Below, piece by piece: positions 1-9,329 of a stretch of 52,054 nucleotides of DNA (position 1 is its first letter; each line of letters starts with the position of its first letter). This DNA comes from JAKLKS01 sp964370855. Its GTDB lineage: Bacteria; Planctomycetota; JAJSAM01; JAKLKS01. Position numbers and translations under genes: made by a program. Location of the stretch: the NCBI GenBank assembly GCA_964370855.1, contig CAYJMF010000022.1, forward strand, positions 1-52,054. The letters are read 5' to 3'. Under the pieces are notes generated by a model. That model did no database searches, was not told the origin of the DNA, and saw only the letters and a list, made by a program, of their open reading frames with translations.

Positions 1-22
1 CCCCCCCCCCCCCCCCCCCCCC
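1..22. other. poly-C run at contig edge
   Basis: Twenty-two consecutive C residues open the window. This is most likely a sequencing or assembly artefact at a contig end (polyG read-through is common on two-colour instruments). Nothing biological is claimed. Confidence 0.7.
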
Positions 23-77
23 GCCAATCTGGGTCGGGTTCGGTATGGCGGTACCATCCCCCGCAGGAGGTCCTCCC

Positions 78-1676
78 ATGAACCGTGCGCTCTCCCTGCT
101 CTGCGCTTCGTCGCTCGCGATCCTGGCCTCCGCCTGCGCAACCCCTCCCCTCACGCCGGAGGAGGCCCTCGCGCTGCGGACGCGGGTGCAGGCCTTCATC
201 GACCTGCCCGATCCCGCGGCCCGGGCGGCGGAGAGGGAGGCGATCCTCGCCCTCGATCACGCGCTCCCCGATCTCGCGGCGGCCGTCGCCGCGGGGCCCG
301 CCTTCGCGGCGCCGACGGAGGAGGAGAAGGGGTGGCTCGAGCGGTGGGTCACGGGGACCGACGGGAAGCGGCGGGCCTTCCTCCTGTACGTCCCCGAGGA
401 GTACGACCCCGCCGGCCCTCCCCGCCCGATGATGATCGACCTCCACGGCGGCGTCTCCCGCCCCGAGCCCCTCACCCACGACGAGCTCCTCGAGATGAAG
501 TACTTCTGGGCGGAGCACTGCGAGAAGACGGGCACCTTCCTCGCCATCCCCGCCGGCGACCAGGACGCCGTCTGGTGGAACGGGAACGGCGTGCACAACG
601 TGCTCGCCGTCCTCCGCGAGACCCGCCGGACGTGGAACGTGGACGAGGACCGCGTCTTCGCCACGGGCTTCTCCGACGGCGGCTCCGGCTCCTTCCACCT
701 GGCCCTCTCCCGGGCCACCCCCTTCGCGGGCTTCATCCCCCTCAACGGCCACGTCGGCGTCGCCACCATGGGCGGCCTCCAGGGCCACCTCCGCAACCTC
801 ATGAATCGCCCGATGTACGCCGTCAACACCGACCAGGATTCCCTCTACCCCTCGGCGGCCCTGCGGCCGGTCTTCGACGCGCTCCGGGGAATCGGGGCCC
901 CGGTGATCTGGCACGAGATTCCCGGATTCCGCCACGACCCCACGTACCTCCCCGGGGAGCGTCCCGCCATCGTGCGCTGGATGGAGGGGGTGCGGCGGGA
1001 GCCCCACCCCGCCGTGCTGTGGTGGGAGGGGACCGCCGACGCCCCGGGCCGCATCGACGGGCTCTCCGTCACCGCCGTGACCGGCGGCGCCGGCGAGCCC
1101 CCCTTCGAGGACGTCAACCCGATCCTCACGGACACCCGCGTGCGCCTCGGCATCATCCTCGACCCGGCCTTCGGGGGGCCCGGCGCGCGCATCCAGGGGG
1201 TGGCCGACGGATCCGCCGCCGCGGCCATGGGCCTCGCCGGGGGGGACGTGCTCCGGGCCGTGGACGGGAAGGAGGTCGCCGACGCCCGCGCGCTGCGCGG
1301 CCTCCTCGCGGGGAAGAAGCCCGGGGACGCCGTGGCGGTGGTCGTGGACCGCGGCGCGGAGATCCTCGAGCGGACGGGGAGGTTTTCCGCCGAGACGCGG
1401 GAGCCGCTCTTCAAGCGGGACAGGCCGTGGGGCAGCCTCCGCGCCGAGTGGAAGGGGGACGACCTCGAGGTCGCCTGCGCCGGCATCGGCTCCTTCGAGG
1501 TGTGGGTGCCCGCGGATCGCGTCGTCGCGGGGAGGCCGATCCGGATCCTCGTCAACGGGAAGGCCGCCTTCGAGGGTGTCCCCGCCGCGGACCCGGGCTT
1601 CCTCCTCGACCGCGCCGCGGAGGACGCCGACCGCAGGCTCGTCTACGGGGCCCGCATCCCCGTCGAGTTGAAGTAG
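78..1676 (+). CDS. alpha/beta-hydrolase esterase lipoprotein with C-terminal PDZ domain
   Basis: About 532 residues. ATG 78 was chosen because AGGAGG lies 8 bases upstream and a lipoprotein signal follows, with lipobox LASAC and Cys20. An in-frame ATG at 45 would place extra residues before the signal peptide. The hydrolase part shows the oxyanion-region motif DLHGG (about 121-125), the nucleophile elbow GFSDGG with Ser near 199, an Asp in NTDQDS (about 250) and a His in GFRHDP (about 286). This resembles the PHB-depolymerase/feruloyl-esterase-like secreted hydrolases. Residues about 355-435 read as a PDZ domain (GVADGSAAAAMGLAGGDVL). It probably acts on an ester substrate in the periplasm; the substrate is unknown. 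It converges on the FHA gene downstream with only 5 bases between the two stops. Confidence 0.75.
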   Translation: MNRALSLLCASSLAILASACATPPLTPEEALALRTRVQAFIDLPDPAARAAEREAILALDHALPDLAAAVAAGPAFAAPTEEEKGWLERWVTGTDGKRRAFLLYVPEEYDPAGPPRPMMIDLHGGVSRPEPLTHDELLEMKYFWAEHCEKTGTFLAIPAGDQDAVWWNGNGVHNVLAVLRETRRTWNVDEDRVFATGFSDGGSGSFHLALSRATPFAGFIPLNGHVGVATMGGLQGHLRNLMNRPMYAVNTDQDSLYPSAALRPVFDALRGIGAPVIWHEIPGFRHDPTYLPGERPAIVRWMEGVRREPHPAVLWWEGTADAPGRIDGLSVTAVTGGAGEPPFEDVNPILTDTRVRLGIILDPAFGGPGARIQGVADGSAAAAMGLAGGDVLRAVDGKEVADARALRGLLAGKKPGDAVAVVVDRGAEILERTGRFSAETREPLFKRDRPWGSLRAEWKGDDLEVACAGIGSFEVWVPADRVVAGRPIRILVNGKAAFEGVPAADPGFLLDRAAEDADRRLVYGARIPVELK

Positions 1677-1681
1677 CGGCC

Positions 1682-3091
1682 CTACCTCATCTTCCGCTCG
1701 CGGAGACGCTCCAGCTCGGCGTCGCAGCGGATGCGGACGTCGGGGACGCCGTAGCCGTCGCGGGCGCGGCGGTAGAGGTCCTCCACCTCGTCCCACTGCC
1801 CCTTGTCCTCCATGTACATCGCCTTCTCCTCGAGCCGCTCGAAGGCCTCCGTCGCCTTCTTCGTGATGGCCGCGCGGACCCGGGTGACCTCCTCCATGAA
1901 CTTGTCCTGGTACTCGGGGAGGACCGTGCGCGGCATGGCCCGGGTGAAGCGGTCGTAGACGGCGAAGGCGTCGCCGAACCGGTCGTCGGCGATGAGCCTC
2001 GACGCCTCGGCCTCGGCGGCCCGGGTCAGCTCCGCCCAGGAGACGAAGGTCCCCTTCACGGCCAGCGACGGGGAGGGCTCCCCCGTGGCGCGCAGGCGCG
2101 CGAAGGAGGCCTCGGGCACGCGGGCGTGGTCGGGCCAGCGGCGGATGAACTCGTCGCACCGCAGCGCGATGTTGGCGTGGTCGTCGGGGTTCCCCTCGCG
2201 GAAGGCCCGGATGCTCTGCTGGTAGTACTCCTCGGCCTCCTGCTCCGCGGCCACCTCGGCCCGCTCCCTCAACCGCTTCCTGAGCTCCCAGGCGAGGGTG
2301 CGGATGGGCTTCTCGCTGGGGGGAAAGTGGGGGTCGGCCTCCTCGGCGGCGCGCACGGCCTCCTCGAGCTTCTCCTCCGCGGCGAGGGCCTTCATCCGCG
2401 ACAACAGCGCGGGGTTGGGATCCACCGGGTCCGGGGGCACGAGCTTGTCCCAGGCCAGCGCCACCCCGAGGACGAGGAGTCCGACGATGAGCAGCATCCC
2501 GACGGCGGCCCCCGCCGTGCCGCCGCCGCCGCGCGGGGCGCGGGCCCGGTAGGAGGGCGGGGGCGGGGCGGATTGGTGGGGACGGGAAGGGGCGTAGGGA
2601 AGCGGCGGCGGGACGGCCGGCGCGGGGGGCGCCGTCCAGGCGGGGGCCGGCACCGGAGCGGGCGCCGCCGAGGGCGGCCTCCAGGGGACCGGGGCCGGGG
2701 CGGCGGCGGGAGGGGACCAGGGCACGGGGGCGGGGACGGGGGCCGGGATCGGCGCGGGGATCGGCGCCGGCGCCCCCCCGTGGATCGGGGCCGGCTCCGG
2801 GGCATCGTCCACGAGGAAGGTGAGCCGCGCCTCCCCCACGGAGATGACATCCCCGTTGCGGAGGTCCTGCCTGTTCACGTAGAGGCCGTTGACCCGGGTC
2901 CCCGATGCGGACTCGAGATCCACGAGGCGCCACACCGATCCCTGTCGGCGGACCTCGAAGTGCTCGCGGCCGACCCCGGGATCGCGCAGCACGAGGCCGT
3001 TGGTGGAGGCCGCCCCCACCCGCACGCTCTCGCCGCGGAGATCGAAGGCGAACTCCGCCCCGGAGAGCTGGACGAGGAGCCGGGCCTTCAT
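1682..3091 (-). CDS. FHA-domain membrane protein
   Basis: About 469 residues. The ATG at 3091 overlaps the stop of the upstream gene as ATGA, so translational coupling is likely. Residues about 20-94 form an FHA phosphothreonine-binding domain: GREH stands where SRxH is usual, and SGTRVNG follows. A proline/alanine-rich linker (about 97-185) leads to one transmembrane segment (about 192-215, core LLIVGLLVLGVALAW). The rest is charged and helical with a TPR-like feel and no family I can name. The FHA domain should be cytoplasmic and the C-terminal half extracytoplasmic. Partners are probably proteins phosphorylated by Ser/Thr kinases such as those elsewhere in this window. Longer upstream starts read the other gene out of frame and were rejected. 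Confidence 0.75.
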   Translation of the reverse strand: MKARLLVQLSGAEFAFDLRGESVRVGAASTNGLVLRDPGVGREHFEVRRQGSVWRLVDLESASGTRVNGLYVNRQDLRNGDVISVGEARLTFLVDDAPEPAPIHGGAPAPIPAPIPAPVPAPVPWSPPAAAPAPVPWRPPSAAPAPVPAPAWTAPPAPAVPPPLPYAPSRPHQSAPPPPSYRARAPRGGGGTAGAAVGMLLIVGLLVLGVALAWDKLVPPDPVDPNPALLSRMKALAAEEKLEEAVRAAEEADPHFPPSEKPIRTLAWELRKRLRERAEVAAEQEAEEYYQQSIRAFREGNPDDHANIALRCDEFIRRWPDHARVPEASFARLRATGEPSPSLAVKGTFVSWAELTRAAEAEASRLIADDRFGDAFAVYDRFTRAMPRTVLPEYQDKFMEEVTRVRAAITKKATEAFERLEEKAMYMEDKGQWDEVEDLYRRARDGYGVPDVRIRCDAELERLRERKMR

Positions 3092-5832
3092 CGGCCGCCC
3101 CCGTCGTCGGGCGGGGGGTTCCCGTCGCCGCCGGTGCCCCTGCCCCCGGACCGGTCCCAGGGGCTGGACCCCGCCCCGTCGGAGGGGGCCCCGTCCTCGT
3201 AGGTGAGGGGGAGGCCGAAGTTCTGCGTCCAGTACTTGCCCACCCGCCCCGTCCCCATCTCCTTCCACTCCGAGGCGAGGATGTTGCGGTGGTGGCCGGA
3301 GGAGTGGATCCAGCCCCTGTGGGCCCCCTCCGGATCGCCGCTGCCGGCGTGGATGTTCTCGCTGCAGGCGATGAACTCGTAGCCCTGCCGGCGCATGCGG
3401 GCGTCGGGCCCGTGGCTGCAGCCGGGAACGAGGGCCTCGGAGGAGCAGCCGCAGGCCTGCACGGGGATCTTCTCCCCCGGCTTCACCTGCTGCAGGCGGA
3501 CGTTGAAGTGGTTGAAGAAGCCGCCCTTCGACATGTCGTCCCCGTGGGCGCGGGCGGAGAGGACGAGCTTGTCGGCGATGAGGAGCGCCCGGCGGCCGAA
3601 CATGACCCGGTACTCGTTGGTGATCGAGACCTGCTCCTTCTCCGACTCCTCGGCCACGGTCTTCTTCGACCCGTTCTCCTTCATGACGCCGGCGTTCCAG
3701 GCGAAGGCCGCCTGCTCCTCGTCGCCGAGGAAGTAGGAGCGGACGTCGAGGTCGGCGTCGAGGTACTTCCGGAAACGCGCCACCTCCCCCTCCTCGGGGG
3801 TGGGCTCGGCGCCGAGGGACTTGAGCTTCGCCGCGGACTCGTCGAACTCCTTGAGGATGGCGGCGGCCCCGGAGTCGGCCTTCGTGCGGACCTTCGCCCT
3901 GTCGTCCCAGATCTCGCGGACCGCGGCCACCCGCCTGTCCACCTCCTGCTGCACGGGCGTGTACTCCCCCATCCGGTCCTGGTAGGGGTAGAAGTAGGTG
4001 ATCTCGTCGAAGATGAGCTCAAGGGCGTGGGCCCTGCGGCGATCCAGCTCGGCGCGGAGGGTGGCGATCTTCGCGATGGACCGGGCGACGGGGGTCTCGA
4101 GGAGCTTCCTCGCGAGGACCCCCTCCCGCTCCCGGAGCTTCGCGATGGCCTCGGCGTTGCGCCGCCGGTTCCACTCCCCCCGGGAGACGACCTCCCCCCG
4201 GTCGGCCACGAAGCCGCCCTCGGGGACGGGGATCCCCGCCCGCCGGGAGTAGAGCTTCTCGGCCTCGTCGTGGAGGGCGGGGTCGTCGAGGGCGCGGCAG
4301 ACGGCCTCCACGGACTCCTTCTTCAGGCCGTGATCGAAGGCGAAGGAGGCCACGGCCAGGCGGTCCGTCGGCGCCTTCACGGCCCGGACGAGGAAGGGGT
4401 GGAGGTCGGCCGGGGGGACGGCCTCCCACGTGGCGGGCCAGGGCTTCCCCTTCCATCCCCCGGGAAGGGCCCGGACGGCGTCGAGGAGATCCGCGGTCCG
4501 GCCGAGCCAGAGGGCGCGCTCCTCCATCTCCGCCTTCACGGCGGGCCAGGGGGCGGCGTCGGCGGCGAGGGCGGCGTACTCCTGCTGCGCGCCCCGGTAG
4601 TCGCGGAGCGCCACGAACTGCTCCACGTCCCGGGCCCGGAGGTGGAGCTTCCGCTGTCCCTCGTAGCCTGCCCCCTCGGCCTCCGGGGTCCGGCGGGCGG
4701 CGTCCCGGCCGAGGGAGGGGAGCCCCATGCCCGCGGCGACGCGGGCCGCGACGCGCCGTCCGCCCCCGGTCCCCGCGAGGGGGGGGAGCGCCCCCCGCAG
4801 GAGGGCCATCCCCTCGTCGGGCTTCCCGGCGTCCCTGAGGGAGTACGCCCGCCCCAGGGCGGCGGCGGCGGCGGCGACGGAGGCCTCGTCCATGCGGCGG
4901 GCCTCGGAGCGCACGTCGTCGAGGGAGGCGTCCGTCTCCGACAGACCGGCGGCGTGGGCGCTCCAGAGGTCGAGGGCGGCGCCGTAGTTGCCCGCCGCCG
5001 CGGCGGCGTCGGCCTCGGCCTTGCGGCGCTGGAAGAGGGCGCGCCCCTCGTCCCTCGGCGCGACGGGCCGGGGGGCGGAGGCGATGGAGGCGCGGATCAC
5101 CTCGAGGGCGTCGGGGGAGTCGGACCACCGCCGGACGAGGGACTCGAGCCTCCAGCGGAACTCGGCGGGATGGAGCGACGGGGCCGACGCCCGGAGGTGC
5201 TCCGCGTCGGCGGCGGCGGCCTCGCGGGTCTCCCGGGTGGCCCGGACCTCATCGAGCCTCGCCCTCGCGGCGGCCGCGTCCGGGGAGGCGGCGTGGGCGG
5301 AGAGCCACGCCCCCAGCATCCTCTCCCCCTCGGCCGGATCCCGCTGGCGGGAGGCGAGGAGGAACTCCGCGTGGGAGGCGCGCACGAGGGCGTCGCGGAT
5401 CTCCCGGTCCACGTCCCGGGCGGCCTCCACGGCGAGGATGTCCGTGGCCACGGCCGTGACCACGAGGAGGACGGCGGCGGCGATCCAGACGGGGGCCGGG
5501 GAGGGGGCCTTGCGGGGGGCGCGGGGGGCCCGCGGGGGCGGGGCGGCGCCGTCGCCGTCGAAGCGGAACTCCATCCCGCCGAGCTCGATGACGTCCCCGG
5601 GGGTGAGGAGGGCCTGGGAGATGCCGTAGCCGTTCAGCGCCGTCCCGTTGCTGGAGTCGAGGTCCCGGAGGACCCAGCCGCGCTCCGTCGGCTCGACGGT
5701 GAAGTGCCGGCGGGAGGCGCGCTCCTCGGAGACCTGGAGGTCGCACTCCGTGGATCGCCCCACGGTGAAGGGCCTACCCTCGAGGGCGTACCGCGTTTCC
5801 TTCCCGTCGGCGAGGAGTACGAGTGCGGGCAT
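3088..5832 (-). CDS. FHA-transmembrane-CAP domain protein
   Basis: 914 residues from ATG 5832. FHA domain at about 20-92 (GRS, SRRHF, DSSNGT all present), basic proline-rich linker, one transmembrane segment at about 114-134 (VWIAAAVLLVVTAVAT), then about 600 residues of alanine/arginine-rich helical sequence. The C-terminus (about 735-875) is a CAP/SCP-PR1 domain: NEYR start, FFNHFN, SENIHAG, HSSGHHRNIL and WTQNFG carry the expected His, Glu and His positions. The CAP domain should lie outside the cytoplasm and FHA inside. Pairing a phosphopeptide-reading domain with a CAP domain across the membrane is unusual. It is translationally coupled (ATGA) to the second FHA protein. Function unknown; signalling to or from the envelope is inference. 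Confidence 0.8.
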   Translation of the reverse strand: MPALVLLADGKETRYALEGRPFTVGRSTECDLQVSEERASRRHFTVEPTERGWVLRDLDSSNGTALNGYGISQALLTPGDVIELGGMEFRFDGDGAAPPPRAPRAPRKAPSPAPVWIAAAVLLVVTAVATDILAVEAARDVDREIRDALVRASHAEFLLASRQRDPAEGERMLGAWLSAHAASPDAAAARARLDEVRATRETREAAAADAEHLRASAPSLHPAEFRWRLESLVRRWSDSPDALEVIRASIASAPRPVAPRDEGRALFQRRKAEADAAAAAGNYGAALDLWSAHAAGLSETDASLDDVRSEARRMDEASVAAAAAALGRAYSLRDAGKPDEGMALLRGALPPLAGTGGGRRVAARVAAGMGLPSLGRDAARRTPEAEGAGYEGQRKLHLRARDVEQFVALRDYRGAQQEYAALAADAAPWPAVKAEMEERALWLGRTADLLDAVRALPGGWKGKPWPATWEAVPPADLHPFLVRAVKAPTDRLAVASFAFDHGLKKESVEAVCRALDDPALHDEAEKLYSRRAGIPVPEGGFVADRGEVVSRGEWNRRRNAEAIAKLREREGVLARKLLETPVARSIAKIATLRAELDRRRAHALELIFDEITYFYPYQDRMGEYTPVQQEVDRRVAAVREIWDDRAKVRTKADSGAAAILKEFDESAAKLKSLGAEPTPEEGEVARFRKYLDADLDVRSYFLGDEEQAAFAWNAGVMKENGSKKTVAEESEKEQVSITNEYRVMFGRRALLIADKLVLSARAHGDDMSKGGFFNHFNVRLQQVKPGEKIPVQACGCSSEALVPGCSHGPDARMRRQGYEFIACSENIHAGSGDPEGAHRGWIHSSGHHRNILASEWKEMGTGRVGKYWTQNFGLPLTYEDGAPSDGAGSSPWDRSGGRGTGGDGNPPPDDGGGR

Positions 5833-6027
5833 GGAGGGGCTCCGCTGAGGGACCGGAACTCCATCCTACGGCGCGGCGAGGGCGGGGGTAGAGGGAAAGG
5901 GCCCCGGGGGTGACCGGTCCGGGGGGGTTCCGCTCCCCTGCGCGTGGGGAGGCAAGTCGGTCCTTGTGGCGGCGGCGGGATTCCGCGAAAGTGGCCCTAT
6001 CGGGAATTCGCGGAAGGGGAGGTGGCG

Positions 6028-6462
6028 ATGATGGTCTTTGCACGGTTCGTCGGATGGGCCCTGCCGCTCCTTCTCCTTGCGGGGTGCGGCGGCGGTCCGG
6101 CGCCCTCCCCGGCGGAGAAGGCGGTCGCCGGCAAGCAGCTTCGCGTCACGGCCTACGTGGGCGCCGAGGAGAAACGGGACCTCCGCTGCACCATGGGGGA
6201 ACTCGTCGCCGTCTTCCGGGGAGACCGGACCTTCGGTTGGAAGGTGCAGGTCTCGGAGGGGAGCGGGGGGAGCACCGTTCTGCGCCTGGACGGCACCACC
6301 CAGCTCACGAAGGTCCCGGTCGCGTGGGAGATCACCTGGGAGCCGGACCCCGAGGATCCCGAGTTCCTGCTCGCCACCCGGCACGTCGTGGACGGAGTGG
6401 AGGAGCCGAAGGAGAATTTCTGGCCCATCATCGGCACGTGGGCAGGAAAGGTGAAGCGGTAG
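6028..6462 (+). CDS. small hypothetical lipoprotein
   Basis: About 144 residues. The start is set by a purine-rich ribosome binding site (AAGGGGAGG) ending 5 bases before tandem ATG codons at 6028 and 6031. The signal peptide ends in LLLLAGC, a clear lipobox with Cys20. The mature part, about 125 residues, is mixed beta and ends in WAGKVKR. I do not recognise a family. The gene stands alone between the divergent FHA/CAP gene and the convergent repeat lipoprotein, 46 bases away. No terminator stronger than a GC-rich weak hairpin is visible downstream. Confidence 0.65.
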   Translation: MMVFARFVGWALPLLLLAGCGGGPAPSPAEKAVAGKQLRVTAYVGAEEKRDLRCTMGELVAVFRGDRTFGWKVQVSEGSGGSTVLRLDGTTQLTKVPVAWEITWEPDPEDPEFLLATRHVVDGVEEPKENFWPIIGTWAGKVKR

Positions 6463-6508
6463 CGGCGCGCCCGGGCCGCCGCGACGCCGCGGGATCACCG
6501 CCCCGGAC

Positions 6509-9205
6509 TCACTTCCCCCGGATCCCCACCTCCACCGTCCCCTCCCCCCCCTCCTCCACGACCACCGTCGCCTCCCCCGATCCCGCCCCCGGCAGGTCGG
6601 CGACGACGCGGACCTCCCCCGCGGCCACGCCGGCGCAGCGGAGAACACCGTCCTCCCCCGTCCCGTGGGGGCCGGGACCGGGCACGCCCGCCTTCCAGAA
6701 GAGGAGGCTCCCGGCCGGTCCCTGGAGGACCACCCGGGCGCCGGCCACGGGCCGCCCCTCCCCGTCCACGACGCGGACCACGAGGACGCCCCCGGCGGGC
6801 ACGTCCACGTCCAGGGTGGCGGGCTCCCCGGGGCGGGACTCGAAGTCCTTCTGCACCAGGGGGCGGTCCTGCGGGTGGACGACGATCCTGTGGAGCCCGT
6901 CGAGGAGCCCCGCGACCCGGAAGACGCCCCCGGGCCCCGACGAGGCGCGGGCCGCGCTCTCGAATCTCCCCCCGGGGAGGTGGCGGAGTACCTCGACGGG
7001 CACGCCCGCGGCGGGTCGGCCGGCCACGCGGACGGTCCCCTGCAGGATCCCGGTGGGGTCCTCCAGGGCGACCTCGCCGAGGGGGAAGGCGCCCCCGTCC
7101 TCCACCACGATGCGCTCGACCTGGAGGCGGCGATCCCCGGCCACGATGTCCAGGGAGTAGGGACCGGGAGCCAGGGGGCCTAGGCGGAAGTCCGTCCCCA
7201 CGGGGATGCGAAGGGTCAGCTCCGGGGGGAGGGGGCGGGTCGGGCCGAGGGCGCGGACGGAGATCTCGGCGAGGAGCCCCGTCGGGGCGTCCTCCGGGGG
7301 AAGGACCCGGCCCACGACGCCGCCGGGGCGCCGGAGGACCACCCGGACGGGCTCCCCGTCGGCCGTCGCGCCGAGCACCACCTCCTGCAGGAACTCCGGG
7401 TGCACGAGGACGGAGAGGTCGTAGAGACCCGGGGCGAGCCCTCCGATCTCGAAGGTGCCGTCGTGCGCGAGGGACCCGTCCTTGGAGGGGCGGGGATCGG
7501 TGGGGGGGCTCGGCTCCACGCGGATTTCCCCCCGCTCCACGGGCCGGCCGGCGGCGTCCACGACGGCGCCGCGGAGGGTCGCTCCCCGGTTCACTCTTAC
7601 GACGACGGGGGGAGAGGCCGGCACCGGCTTCCCCGGTCCCGGGTGGGCGGGGGCGACCCCCTCGACGAGGGCGTCCTCGATGGCGTCGGCGCGGGCCCGC
7701 AGGACGAAGGGGGTCCTCTCCGGCAGGAGGGTGCGGAAGGTGGCGTCGCCGACGACGCGGACGAAGGCGCGATCGGGGATCTTGCCGAGGTAGGAGGAGA
7801 GGCCCGGGGCGAGCTTCCACTGGGCCTCCAGGCCGACCTCCACGGGGAGCCCTTTCCCGTCCTCCACGCGGCCGTGGACCTCCACGAGACGGGGGATGCG
7901 GATCTCGACCCCCTCGACGAGGGACCCGGGGGCGCCGGGAAGGGGAGGCGAGCAGCCCTGGCCGAAGCCGGGGGCGATGGCGAAGACGCGGATCTCCTTC
8001 CCCGTCCCGGGCACGGGGAGGCCGACGATGGTGTAGGAGCCGTCGGCCCGGGTGGTCCCGCCGATGATGTCCACCCAGTCCCCGCCGGAGTCCTTGGCGT
8101 AGCAGCGCACCCGGATCCCCGGGAGCGGCAGGCCCTCGAGGTCGAGCACCCGCCCCCGCGCGACGAACCCCCTCTGGAGGCGCACCGTCATCACCGGGTT
8201 CTCGGGGGTCCCCGCGTCGGCGGGGATGTAGTTGAACTTGGCGGCGAGGCCCGGGGCCCGGGCCTGGAAGGCGGTGTACCAGTACTTCTTCAGGAGGAAC
8301 TCGCCGCTGTCCGGGACTCTCTCGACGGTGGAGTGGCCGTAGAAGGTGCGGATGACCACGCCCTTCGCGGGCTTCCCCGTCTCGTCGTCGAGGATGCGCA
8401 CGGGGACGTCGCGGCCGCGCCTCACGGTGACCTGCACGAAGTTCTCGGCGCCCCGCTGGACGAGGAGGGAGGAGCGGGCCATGGGGTGGGCCCCTTCCAT
8501 GGAGGTGACGGTGAGGGGCCCCTCGGGGGCCGTGAAGGAGAAGCCGCCGTTGGCGTCGGTCCGCACGACCTCGGAGAAGAGGGTCGCGCCCACGACCCAC
8601 AGGATGACGGGCCCGTCCGGCACTCCCCCGTCCTCGCCGCGCACCACCCCCTTCACGGGGACGCCGGGGCGCAGGCGGATCCGGACCTCCATGCCGGGCT
8701 CCGCCCATGGCTCGTCGTGGGCGGCCGTGGCGCGGTTGACGAGGGAGGTGCGGGCGAAGCCGGGGGCGGAGGCGTGGACGAGGCCGGCGGGGGCCCAGGG
8801 GGTCGGCCCGGGGCCGGCCCGGAACCGGCCGTCGGGCCCCGTCGTGGCCGTGGCGTGGACGGCGGGCACCTCGGGGGAGGCGCCGTAGGGGAGGGCCTCC
8901 ACGGTCACCAGGGCCCCGGGGAGCGGCTTCCCCTCGGGGTCCTCGACGACGCCCTCGATCCACGTGTCCCCGGTGCCCGGCTGCGCGACGAGCTCCGCGG
9001 GAAGGGCGAGGAGCTCATCGGGATCCCAGGTGAACCCGGCCAGGGGGTCGGCGCCGCTCCCCGCGGGGGCGGGGGCAGCGGCGGGGGAGGCGGCGCCCCC
9101 CGCGGCCCCCGGGGCCGCAGGGACGGGGGCCGGCTTCTCGCCGCAGGAGGCTGCCAGGAGGACGGCGAGGACGAGGGAGGGAAGGGACGCCGACGGGATG
9201 CGCAT
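6509..9205 (-). CDS. large lipoprotein with carboxypeptidase-regulatory-like repeats
   Basis: 898 residues from ATG 9205, with GGAGG upstream. The signal peptide ends LLAASC (Cys21), so it is a lipoprotein, and a Pro/Ala linker follows. The remainder is a string of beta-sandwich repeats with the recurring pattern G-x-V-x-D-x-x-G-x-P-x-x-G-A-x-V, for example VEDPEGKPLPGALVTVEA and VDGEGRPVAGARVVLQGP. These match carboxypeptidase-regulatory-like/Ig-like folds, roughly eight to ten units. No peptidase domain is present. Probable role: a surface or periplasmic structural or binding protein. The same repeat type forms the outer part of the sigma-factor fusion at 15.5-19.2 kb, so the two may be paralogous in that region. 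Confidence 0.8.
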   Translation of the reverse strand: MRIPSASLPSLVLAVLLAASCGEKPAPVPAAPGAAGGAASPAAAPAPAGSGADPLAGFTWDPDELLALPAELVAQPGTGDTWIEGVVEDPEGKPLPGALVTVEALPYGASPEVPAVHATATTGPDGRFRAGPGPTPWAPAGLVHASAPGFARTSLVNRATAAHDEPWAEPGMEVRIRLRPGVPVKGVVRGEDGGVPDGPVILWVVGATLFSEVVRTDANGGFSFTAPEGPLTVTSMEGAHPMARSSLLVQRGAENFVQVTVRRGRDVPVRILDDETGKPAKGVVIRTFYGHSTVERVPDSGEFLLKKYWYTAFQARAPGLAAKFNYIPADAGTPENPVMTVRLQRGFVARGRVLDLEGLPLPGIRVRCYAKDSGGDWVDIIGGTTRADGSYTIVGLPVPGTGKEIRVFAIAPGFGQGCSPPLPGAPGSLVEGVEIRIPRLVEVHGRVEDGKGLPVEVGLEAQWKLAPGLSSYLGKIPDRAFVRVVGDATFRTLLPERTPFVLRARADAIEDALVEGVAPAHPGPGKPVPASPPVVVRVNRGATLRGAVVDAAGRPVERGEIRVEPSPPTDPRPSKDGSLAHDGTFEIGGLAPGLYDLSVLVHPEFLQEVVLGATADGEPVRVVLRRPGGVVGRVLPPEDAPTGLLAEISVRALGPTRPLPPELTLRIPVGTDFRLGPLAPGPYSLDIVAGDRRLQVERIVVEDGGAFPLGEVALEDPTGILQGTVRVAGRPAAGVPVEVLRHLPGGRFESAARASSGPGGVFRVAGLLDGLHRIVVHPQDRPLVQKDFESRPGEPATLDVDVPAGGVLVVRVVDGEGRPVAGARVVLQGPAGSLLFWKAGVPGPGPHGTGEDGVLRCAGVAAGEVRVVADLPGAGSGEATVVVEEGGEGTVEVGIRGK

Positions 9206-9329
9206 CGTTTCGGGAGCCTCCGATTCCGGACGGGAACCATCCCCCCGCGGGGTTCCGGCAGGAGAAGGACGATCCTACATCCCCGGGGCAACGGGGGGGA
9301 AGAGGAGTGGGGGGTGGGTCGCGGGGCGC

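Noticed and set aside
1..44. Poly-C start as a biological tract
   Set aside because: Its position at the very edge and pure composition suggest an assembly or sequencing artefact.
332..5913. Very long open frames on the plus strand opposite the FHA genes
   Set aside because: They are Arg/Pro/Gly-rich low-complexity translations produced by high GC, with no domains, and lie opposite well-supported genes.
6463..6508. Terminator between the small lipoprotein and the repeat lipoprotein
   Set aside because: Only a weak GC-rich partial stem without a T-run; not separable from background at this GC content.
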